Shown: piece by piece, positions 55,862 through 64,000 of the stretch
Layout: each line of letters opens with the position of its first letter
Position numbering within the stretch: position 1 is the stretch's first letter
Assembly: GCA_940337035.1 (NCBI GenBank)
Contig: CALNHX010005143.1
Location: forward strand, 1-64,000
Length of the DNA: 64,000 bases
Reading direction: 5' to 3'
Origin: Agriotes lineatus
Taxonomy: Eukaryota; Arthropoda; Insecta; Coleoptera; Elateridae
Program-made: the position numbers and the translations under genes
The notes under the pieces: generated by a model
The model's database searches: none
Told to the model about the DNA's origin: nothing
Seen by the model: the letters and a program-made list of their open reading frames with translations, nothing else

Positions 55862-56071
55862 CAGTCGTGTTCAAATAAATCTGGGACAATGTTTTTTTTT
55901 CATATGCAGTTAAGAATTGAAGAATATCTCCATGGATTTCCTGCTGTCAGTACCTGTTAAAGTTTAATGTAACTCTTTCTGATAGCAGAAGATCCATGGA
56001 GATATTCTTCAGTTCTTAACTGAGCCTACATATAAAAAAAACATTGTCCCAGATTTATTTGAAGACGACTG
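55862..56071. repeat. 210-bp Tc1-type MITE
   Basis: CAGTCGTGTTCAAATAAATC at the left, inverted ATTTATTTGAAGACGACTG at the right, TA on both sides. The interior pairs further through GGGACAATGTTTTTT and AGAATATCTCCATGGA, so the whole unit can fold. Confidence 0.9.
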
Positions 56072-56073
56072 TA

Positions 56074-56486
56074 TAACCACGTTTTTTCAGTGCCGTCAAC
56101 CTCCTCTTTTATTTTTAGTTTTTAGGGACTTGTAAATACTTTCCTACTGGTACAATAAACAATAAGGAAACGTTTTTTTCAAATGAGGTGTATCGCAAAC
56201 CAATGAATCTTTAGGTATATTTAGTGTTATAATAGGACCCTTATCCTTCGTATACCTACCGATTTATATGAGAAACGAGCAGGAAATGCATACGCTAGAC
56301 AAAAACCATCATAAAATAGAGAGAAAATCGTTAAGAATGCGGAGGAAATAGTTGAAACTATACATTGATTAAAAAAATACATAAAATAGCCTAAAACCAA
56401 CATTTTCAAATTCTAAACAACATGAGACAAAAAGCATTAAAGATGGCAGTTAAAGGTTGATTAAATAACAAGTAAAACAAAAGTGG
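56074..56486. other. Noncoding; nothing recognised
   Basis: AT-rich. Confidence 0.3.
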
Positions 56487-56836
56487 GTGTTGTGTCCAAG
56501 GTGAACGTTATGACCAAATGCGAAGGTGGACGTTGTGACCAGAGTGGGCGTTATGGCGGTGGACGTTGTGTCCAAGGTGGACGTTGTGACCAAATGCGAA
56601 GGTGGACGTTGTGACCAGAGTCGGCGTTATGGCGGTACGTTGTGTCCAAGGTGGACGTTGTGACCAAATTTGAAAGTGGACGTTGCGACGGTGGACGTTG
56701 GGACCAGAGTGGGCGTTGTGGCGGTGGACGTTGTGACCAGGGTGGACGTTATGACCAAAAATAGCGGTGGACGTTTAGTTCAACATGGCGGCCATACTAG
56801 CTGGTGGACGTTGTGACCAGTGGGCGTTGTGTTCAA
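56487..56836 (+). repeat. GTGGACGTTGTGACC minisatellite
   Basis: About sixteen degenerate copies of GGTGGACGTTGTGACCA (roughly 16-24 bp spacing), with variants TGTCC, GGGCGTTATGG and TTGCGACGG. A higher-order unit of roughly 80-90 bp (AAATGCGAAGG ... GCGTTATGGCGG) repeats at least twice. It ends against the broken 3' edge of the RTE fragment at 56837. Confidence 0.9.
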
Positions 56837-58202
56837 GACCCGCTTACTCGTGCTATAGCACTTACGAAATCCGGTTTGCTCTGGTGGTTGATATGCGTCC
56901 AATTTGTTCGTGAGTCTGTTTGTAATGATCTTGGTTAATAGCGTATATGGATGGGGAAGTAAACTGATGGGGCGATAGTTGTAAATTTTTAATTTGTAGC
57001 CCTTTTTGTGAAATAGAACCACTTGGGCGTTTTGCCACGTTTCCGGTATTTTACCTTCGAAAAGACATTTATTAAGGAGTAATCTCATAGCCTCTAAAGT
57101 GGTGCTCCCGCCTAATTTTATCATATCAATTGTCAGTCCATCTTCTCCAGGTGCCCTGCCATTTTTGATTTGCGATAATGCTAATTCCATTTTTTGAGTG
57201 GTAATATCGGGTAGTTCTTCAGAACTGGTGTTTGTCGTGGTTTTATCAACTGTATTAGGTGGCTTTGGTCCCTCTTCTGTATATAGTATCGTGTAGAAAT
57301 CTTCGACGAGTTTAATTAAATCGCCTCTGTCCTCTTTAATAGTGTTATTAACATCTTTCGATTGGTGTATTCTGGACCTTCCCGTATTATTAAGTGTTTT
57401 AAGAATCTTTATGTTTTTGTTATTCGCAATTGTCGTGTTTATCAATTCGGTGTTATAACGGCGAAGATCTTCTCTTGTTTTCTTCTTGATGATCTTGATT
57501 AATTCATTGTATTCTGGAGTTCCCTTCGCCATGTTTCTTCTTTTTGCCATCAGTTTTCTTGTGTCTTTACTTATTCTTGAACTCTTTTTGCTCTTAGTGG
57601 TACATATTGTTTTTGTAACCGTTTTAATGTCAGTATTTATTTTAGTCGCTAAGGTGTTTATGTCCATATTGTTTATTCCTTCATTTAGCAATTTTCTTTT
57701 CAGTTCTGATTGGTATTGTTGTAAGTTGTCGTGTATTGTTTCTGCTGTAGGGAATCTTTGTTGTTTAATTAATTTTTTGCGTTCCATTTTAACATCTATT
57801 TCTACTCTCGCTCTTATCAGTCTATTATCACTACCTACCTGTATCAAAGTGATTCAAGACCGAAACGTTTTTTACAATATGTTTTTGGTTCGTGAACATG
57901 TAGTCAATCTTATTTTTTACTGTTGCGTCTTTTTAGTAGATTTGGAAGAAAGAGTTGATGCAATATAACTTTTCATTTTGAAGGTAGTTTATTAATCTTT
58001 CGCCGCCTTCATTAGTAAGGCTGAGTTCAAAATCTCCAATATATGGATTTTTAATATTTGTAGGTAGTCTTATTTTGGCGTTTAAATCGCCTATAATTAG
58101 TTTGTAATGTTGTTATAGGTTGTGAGATAGCATCATAGACTTTGTCTATTTCGTCGTCGGGTTCAGAGCACGTAGGAGCATATACCTGATTTATTTGGAT
58201 AC
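56837..58202 (-). pseudogene. RTE-like endonuclease end, linker and RT start
   Basis: The long minus ORF (57847-56840) holds the linker (RKKLIKQQRFPTAETIHDNL, TRKLMAKRRNMAKGTPEYNE, DVNNTIKEDRGDLIKLVEDF). The first RT blocks follow: LALSQIKNGRAPGEDGLTID, PETWQNAQVVLFHKKGYK, YNYRPISLLPHPYTLLTKII. Upstream (58200-57850) are endonuclease pieces: IQINQVYAPTCSEPDDEIDK and others, in other frames. The RT palm is lost: the sequence runs into the minisatellite after a QTGFRK-like block. The foldback at 58205 splits the endonuclease, whose further 5' part is at 58814-58930. Confidence 0.85.
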
Positions 58203-58204
58203 TA

Positions 58205-58813
58205 ACGGGTGTCCGCCGGCAAATTTCATTTTTAAACTTGAAATAAAATTTTTATTTCTTAAAATATGTTATTGAAAAAAAATACAAAATAAACCTTAAT
58301 CTTTGGGAAATTATTTGTGAAACAGCACATCCGCCAAATGACGCCCGTCACGTCGTATCACTTCTTCCAAACGAACTTGAAAATTTTGCATCACACGCGT
58401 AAGCATAGCAGGTGTAATCGCACGAATTTCTCGGGTGATGTTCTGCTTTAACACATCCAAAGTGGTGGTGCATTCTCGTAGACTTTTGATTTGAGATATC
58501 CCCACAAAAAAAGTGGGTGTCCAGTGGCAAATTTTCTACGAGAATGCACCACCCACTTTGCATGTGTTAAAGCAGAACATCACCCGAGAAATTCGTGCGA
58601 TTACACCTGCTATGCTTACGCGTGTGATGCAAAATTTTCAAGTTCGTTTGGAAGAAGTGATACGACGTGAAGGGCGTCATTTGGCGGATGTGCTGTTTCA
58701 CAAATAATTTCCCAAAGATTAAGGTTTATTTTGTATTTTTTTTCAATAACATATTTTAAGAAATAAAAATTTTATCTCAAGTTTAAAAATGAAATTTGCC
58801 GGCGGACACCCGT
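58205..58813. mobile_element. Foldback of two inverted mariner 3' ends
   Basis: ACGGGTGTCCGCCGGCAAAT (58205-58224) is exactly inverted at 58794-58813; TA flanks both sides. Each arm (about 300 bp) contains the same transposase C-terminus: LKQNITREIRAITPAMLTRV then MQNFQVRLEEVIRR, ending in a DVLFHK stop, on the minus strand at 58505-58311 and on the plus strand at 58513-58707. A few differences exist between arms. The spacer near 58500-58550 is imperfect. The unit is inserted in RTE endonuclease coding sequence. Confidence 0.92.
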
Positions 58814-58930
58814 TATATCGTTTCGTTAATTTCAGTACTATATAGATGACTCTGTGTGTTAAAAACAACTAATTCACAGCATGCTATGATCAAATTGAAG
58901 TTTGCCATAACTTGATACATCCATTGAAGC
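58814..58930 (-). pseudogene. RTE endonuclease, part beyond the foldback
   Basis: The minus strand gives LIIACCELVVFNTQS and YIVLKLTKRY immediately before the TA, which continues in sense with SIQINQVYAPT on the far side of the foldback. This shows the insertion was clean. Confidence 0.65.
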
Positions 58931-59041
58931 AAATGAACTACTCGGAGAGAACTAAATTATATCTTGATTTTGAACTATTTTCCTAAAAATATACAAAACA
59001 CTTAATCAAAATAATTTGTATTGACTGTTATATTAATAGTA

Positions 59042-60068
59042 CAGTCAAAATAAATTTTGACCTGAGAAAAATTGCAACACAAATGATTTTTTTTGCATTA
59101 TACTGTAAAAAGTGTGTATTTTAACATACTCAAAATCCCCATTAATCCCGGCCCGGGAAATCAGTCAAAATCCAAGATGGCGGCTAAATTTGCTTTTTTC
59201 TCTATTTTGCTGCATTTATTGCCGTAAAAAAGATAGTGCTCACTCAAAATAGGTACTTATTATGAACCGAAGCATGCCATTTACATCAACTCAAAATCCC
59301 CATTAATCCCGGACCAGGAAATCAGTCAAAATCGTAGATGGCAGCTGAATTTGCCATGTTTGTCATTAATATACAGGCAGTTCTTATATAAATAAAACGA
59401 TTACATGTATTGTGGATTACACATTGTGTATTACACATCACATGAACTTTTATTACATATCAGACTTATAAGAACAAGAAAACGTAATTTCAATGTACGA
59501 GGGGTGATCCCTATGCTCCGTCCCCGACCAACTTCCGGTTACAAAACTAAAATTTATATCACCTTATTTTTCTACGTAATCTCCTTTAAGCCTAATGCAT
59601 TAATCCCACCGATGCTCCAGCATTGTAACGGCTTCCTGGAAGAAGGATTGTCCAATCTCTGCAAACCACTGATTTACATCATCTGTTACTTCATTATGCA
59701 TGAAAATTTCTTCCCCCGAAGCTATTCCTTGAGTTTGGCGAACACTCTGTAATCGCTAGAGGCGAGATCTGGAGAACATGGCTGATGTTCAAGTAGTTCA
59801 AAGCCTGCATTGGCTATGGCAGCCATAGCAACACAAGAAGTGTGGCTCGGTGCATTATCCTGGTGATACAGAACACCACGTTTCAATTTGCCACGGCAAT
59901 AAATGCAGCAAAATAGAGAAAAAAAGGCAAAAATCGGAAAATCGCAGGCTGGGATTAATGGGAATTTTGAGTATGTTAAAATACACACTTTTCAGAGTAT
60001 AATGCAAAAAGAATCATTTGTGTTGCAATTTTTCCCAGGTCAATGGTATTTTTACACTATTTTGACTG
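59042..60068. mobile_element. TA-flanked TIR element with a mariner piece inside
   Basis: CAGTCAAAATA at the left (59042) and TATTTTGACTG at the right (60068), TA on both sides. The arms pair over long stretches: ATTGCAACACAAATGATT, TATTTTAACATACTCAAAA, TTTTGCTGCATTTATTGCCG. In the left arm a 60-bp phrase (CAAAATCCCCATTAATCCCG) is repeated at 59130 and 59290. The mariner fragment 59497-59897 lies between the arms. Confidence 0.8.
59497..59897 (-). pseudogene. Mariner transposase C-terminal fragment
   Basis: The minus strand reads RGVLYHQDNAPSHTSCVAMA (second catalytic Asp), then FELLEHQPCSPDLASSDYRV (third Asp, SPDLxxSDY), typical of mariner D,D34D enzymes. The C-terminus follows with a frame change, and a terminal repeat ACGAGGGGTGATCCCTATGC lies at 59497-59517. 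The N-terminal half is missing. Confidence 0.88.
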
Positions 60069-60832
60069 TACTATAATACACTCTTGTTTGTGGTGTAAAT
60101 GGCATCTTATTTCCCTTTTTGCATGATACAATTAAACTTAATGCAATGTAAACTTTTACCTGTCATAGTGACATGTTTTCATAAACAAAATGCAATCTGA
60201 CATTCACCTACAGACTTAACTTACGATATGACTATATTTTCTATCTTTCTTTCCAAGGCCTACCCTAAATGAGTTTTTTTAACACACGATATAATTATGT
60301 TTTGAATTTAGTTTAATAATATTTTCTATATTATTTACTGGTTGTAAGAATAATCATTTCCAGGTTAGTTTCGCTGCTGTGGTAAAAAACATTTCTCAAA
60401 ATACGACTGCTTCTTACTTTGCTATAGTTCGTGAATATTTAGTTGCTTATACCGAAAAATTAAGATATTGATGTAATAACGTGCTGCTACTTATTTTCGA
60501 TGTCTCAAATCTCTATTTAGATTGCTTAATGCTTACAAAACTATTACAGCAACCCACGACTTCAATATGATAACATAATGTTTAATATTAGGCTTCGCCT
60601 CGAGTCAAATGTTTTGCATATTTATAAAACTGGTATAATCTGATCAAATTGTAGGAACAAAATAGTATCAGTTCTCGTACGAAATTCGAAATCAAACGGT
60701 TCTGGGTCAACAAACAGCTACACAACGTTAAAGATATGCATTTTCTTAATTCTGATCACTAATTATTGGAATTTCATTGAGATAAACTCCAGTAAAGTAT
60801 TTTTAGTACCTACTTGGTTATTTGCTAGAACC
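60069..60832. other. Noncoding; nothing recognised
   Basis: AT-rich; no features. Confidence 0.3.
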
Positions 60833-61376
60833 GTGCGCCCGTTGCGCACACTTTGCGATATTTTTCTAAACATTTTTCTAGTTTCAGAAGTGCTTGATTG
60901 GAGATCTAGGAATTATTCCAGTCTGAATTCATTTCCGCCCCCGAAAACGCCCGTTGTGATAACCGGATGTCCACTGCGCTCGCTTGCTGAAACTTCTTGT
61001 CGCCCCCTCCGATTCCTTTATCACCAAATCCCGTTATCAGCGATTACCTGGACAGCACCTTTACTAACTGCCCAGTGCGCTTCGAACCTCCAAAGGCGGA
61101 GTGCATTAGAAACATCCGTCTATCGGCGTGTCGCAAAGCCCATGCTAATCACGTTTCTAATTAATGAAGAACAAGAACTATCGCGCATTGTAATAGTTTT
61201 AATCGGTCAAATAAGCACGTGCGACTAATCCTCTTTTTGCTCCATATTAACCTACCTCGTATTTTTTGCTTAGGTGAAGTCATTTTCCAACCTGCGGCTC
61301 CTACACCTTTTCCTAATGACAAAGACAATATCACTTCAGTACTCAAACGTGTTTGCGTGTAATTAATGTAAGAACG
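60833..61376 (+). promoter_or_regulatory. Upstream region of the signal-peptide exon
   Basis: This is GC- and CpG-richer than its flanks (GTTGCGCACACTTTGCG at 60840, CGGCGTGTCGC at 61123). TTCAGTAC near 61335-61342 fits the arthropod initiator TCAGT about 38 bases before the start codon. No TATA box is obvious. A 131-codon ORF here (60833-61228) has no protein features and is probably chance. Confidence 0.35.
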
Positions 61377-61493
61377 ATGAAGAGGCTCCTTTTCGTCTTT
61401 TTCGCGATTTCCGCCGCTGTGTGCCAGGAAATGTCGCAGGAGCTCAAGGAGAAGATCAAGGAGGCTTTTTGCGAGGCCCGGTGCCTGGAAAAG
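61377..61493 (+). CDS. First exon of a secreted protein (signal peptide)
   Basis: ATG at 61377 opens 39 codons that end exactly at AAG/GTAATC (donor, phase 0, 61493/61494). The protein starts MKRLLFVFFAISAAVCQEMS, a textbook signal peptide with likely cleavage after AVC or VCQ. It continues with a charged helix-like stretch and FCEARCLEK, a Cys-x3-Cys pair. Composition is GC-rich and coding-like, unlike the transposons around it. Secretion is inferred. The Cys pair recalls anosmin/KAL1 or small cysteine-rich secreted proteins, but one exon is too little to name the family. The next exon lies outside what I could identify. Confidence 0.6.
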
Positions 61494-62598
61494 GTAATCA
61501 GCTAATTATACTTTGCCGGGACGCGTCTCGTGGGACAATAAGTAAATTTTAGGTTATTGGCGCCTCAAGGTTAATTTTTAGTCATTTTTCCTGAGGAAAT
61601 CTCCATATACACACATGCTGGCCGCGGAACTCGTAGGTCGGGATGATCAAGTCGAGGTCCCATCGCACGTGGTTTGAAATTTTGTTTTCAAAAACTGTTT
61701 TCGCCGTGGCGATTTTGAATTGATTAACATTTTTGGAACCTTGCTCATTTTTGTCCAGCTGCTGCGGTTTGGCGTGGCTCATTTGCTCGGATTTAACAAT
61801 TTTTTCTTTAGCTATTTTACTGCACCAAAAGCTTATACAAATTTTATATCGTGAACTTGAAGAGTTGATTAAACTATCGTTGCGTGTTGATTAATAGGCG
61901 AGGACTTAACCAAGACCTTCCAGACGTTTAATTTCACCAAGTTATTGAAATAGCGAGTAAAATTTCCTAATAGTTGTAGTACTGTTCTAAATATATGCAT
62001 TATCTAGAAGTATAAATACTAGATAACTACTCCCATATTTTTTTTTAATTGCCTTGGAAGCTTACTCTTTATCTTTTTCTGTATAATATCGATTTTGTGG
62101 AAATAAAAAACAAATTATTATTGCTATTATTATATTTTACAAAAATAAAAAATTAAAATTAAATTAATAGACAACAATTTTCTGAAATTTAAATTAGTTC
62201 GTTATATCTCTAATTCAATGTATTTCACCTATTTGTTGTTTTTTGTTATTCTTGTGTAATAAAACAGAACATTAAAAATCCTACATAAACAATTCCATCT
62301 AAAGTAAATCAAATCCTAATAGAAACATAAATAATTTGCTAGAAATAAATGAATTGCGATATGTTTATTCCACGATTTTCTTATTTTTCGCCCAGTTTAA
62401 TAATTTATTAATTACTCAAACAGTTGGAACACAGTTTTCAGATGTGGTGTAATTGTGACAGCTAATGATTGAAACTGTTAGAAAACGTTTTGTTTAAAAT
62501 AATTTGAAAATAAATTCGCAAGATACATTATGGAATTAAAGTAGGAGCTTAGTAGCGGTTTTTTTAAATAGTTGAGGATTTAAGGTCTCAATATATTT
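61494..62598. other. Probable intron; noncoding
   Basis: Follows the donor at 61494; AT-rich with no exon recognised. Confidence 0.4.
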
Positions 62599-62727
62599 TT
62601 ACTTCCTTTTGCAATAAAGGAAGTATTGGATTTACCCCAAAAATTCAAAATTGAGTTTTCCGCAGATCTTCACGTTTTAGAGTCCCCTGAACTCCAAAAA
62701 ACATATTTTTGTTCATTTGTGTGTCTT

Positions 62728-62769
<42 letters not shown>

Positions 62770-63900
62770 AGTCTGTGTGTGAACAAAATATCTCAAAAAT
62801 GAAAACAGGTATGGCGTTGCAACTTCATATATAAGTTTTGTGTACTATCTAGATGCAACAGCAAGCTTTTGAAGAAAATCGCATAACCGGAAGTATAGTG
62901 TTTACTCTTGCGATTTTTCACTTTTTTCGATTGTTTCAAAAACCAATTTTCAAACTTTACATTTTTAATGTGTATTGATGTGAGATAGTGATTTTCCAGT
63001 TGAATATCTTTAAAATGGGTTTCTTGTGTTTTTTCTTTTATTTATTAACACCTATTTTAAATAGAACACCAGGTATATTATTACACTTTGTATTGGATTT
63101 ACATCAAAAATGTCAAAATTGAGTTTTCAACACATATTCACCTTTTAGAGTCCCCTGAGCCTAAAAATATGTTTTTGTTCGTTGGTCTGTCTGCGTACCT
63201 GTGAACAGAATATTTCAAAAACGAAAAGAGGTATGGCGTTGAAACTTAATATATAAGTTTTGTATACTATCTAGATGCGACAGCAAGCTTCTGAAGAAAA
63301 TCGCAGAACCGGAACTATGGTGTTTACTCTTGTAATTTTTCATTTTTTTTTCGCTTTTTTCAAAAACGTCTGTAACGATTTTTGTCAAACTTTAAATTTT
63401 TAATGTGTATTGATGTGAGATATGTGATTTTCCAGTTGAATATGTACCTCTAAAATGGGTTTCTTGTGTTTTTTCTTTTATTTATTAATACCTATTTTAA
63501 ATAGAACACCCGCTATATTATTACATTTTTGAATTCAGCTTAAAATTTTAGAGAAAATTAGTCTTTTGAACTAACGATGTATTTTGTACCGTTTTTGTAG
63601 GATTTGTAATTGTTGACATTTTTTTACCAATGCTTAAAAATTTAAAATCAAATGTTGGATAATTATAAGCTCACAGTAAAAGGAAGTTGTGTGCGTGTAT
63701 CACACCAGATTTTTGAATTCGGCTAAAAATTTTAGAGAAAATTTGTATTTTCAACTAACTCTATTTTATAAGGTTTCTGTAGAATTTGTGATTTTTGAAA
63801 ATTTTTCACAAATGCTCATAAATTAAAAATCAAATTTTTGGGTAATTATAAGATCACTAGGAAGTTGTGTGCGTGTATCACACCAGATTTTTCCTATTAT
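62599..63900 (+). repeat. Tandem copies of the TGTCTGTC-containing family
   Basis: Two units of about 480-500 bp start near 62610 and 63090. Each has AAAATTGAGTTTTC, TTTTAGAGTCCCCTGA, a TCTGTC tract (long in the first, 62728-62770), GGTATGGCGTTG, ACTATCTAGATGC and TGTGTATTGATGTGAGATA. Two 3' ends with GGAAGTTGTGTGCGTGTATC (63682, 63861) follow. Same family as 15000-16190. No protein. Confidence 0.8.
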
Positions 63901-64000
63901 AGGACAAATTCAGTGGAAATGAAACTTATTGCTGACTGCAATATTCTTCAAGTAGCTGTCTTAATAATTTTCAAAGATTTACTAGAAATAAAAAAACGAA

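Noticed and set aside
56487..56836. CRISPR-like array
   Set aside because: Units are degenerate, contiguous and without unique spacers, and the genome is eukaryotic; it is a minisatellite.
57486..57968. 160-codon hydrophobic plus-strand ORF
   Set aside because: It is the antisense of the lysine-rich RTE linker, which makes leucine/phenylalanine-rich shadows.
58311..58707. Two transposase genes facing each other
   Set aside because: Each is only the C-terminal 50-60 residues of a mariner-type transposase repeated in the foldback arms; neither has a catalytic core.
60833..61228. 131-codon ORF upstream of the signal-peptide exon
   Set aside because: No domain, no splice support, and it overlaps the likely promoter of the exon at 61377.

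Overview
The window is AT-rich insect genomic DNA, most probably from a beetle. That placing is an inference from the single conserved host gene and from the mix of transposons; no marker fixes the species. There is no bacterial or phage gene organisation. The only confidently identified host gene is an intact, single-coding-exon homologue of NEDD1, the WD40 targeting subunit of the gamma-tubulin ring complex (6963-8660, minus strand). Two further host exons are proposed from sequence signals alone: a 39-codon signal-peptide exon ending in a good splice donor (61377-61493, plus) and a weaker membrane-anchor exon in a CpG-rich stretch (50795-51022, plus). A possible noncoding first exon ends near 18754.

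Almost everything else is a transposable-element graveyard with several levels of nesting. Non-LTR retrotransposons: RTE-like fragments at 1-430, 1221-4110 (5' half inverted), 13495-13868, 21230-21545, 34086-38645, 38646-39225 and 56837-58930; a CR1/Jockey-type element with an L1-like ORF1 at 22460-26940 (minus); a Jockey-type element with a poly(A) end at 30767-34085 (minus); and an R1/LOA-type element with a DUF4780-like ORF1 at 39240-42700 (plus). A gypsy-type integrase remnant lies at 51955-53290. The segment 43716-46570 may be an LTR element, but it has no recognisable protein.

DNA transposons and MITEs are dense, and many have readable target-site duplications. hAT-type elements with 8-bp duplications lie at 12262-14038, 14814-16502 and 19316-20490. 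TA-flanked mariner/Tc1/Tigger-type elements lie at 13140-13374, 22686-23176, 29700-30442, 30581-30714, 52101-52675, 53521-54775, 55862-56071, 58205-58813 and 59042-60068. Two PIF/Harbinger-type MITEs with TAA duplications, both 188 bp, lie at 28908-29095 and 29843-30030.

Two patterns stand out. First, one palindromic core of about 100-130 bp, built on a TAACCTCGAATTTGACATAG motif, occurs in four palindromes (461-1136, 6240-6484, 28212-28570, 32486-32757). Their outer terminal repeats fall into at least three, and probably four, different types. Second, 58205-58813 is a clean TA-flanked foldback whose arms are two inverted copies of the 3' end of a mariner-type transposase gene; any transcript across it would form a hairpin of about 300 bp. 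Several insertions sit precisely inside older coding sequence, so the relative order of insertion can be read directly.
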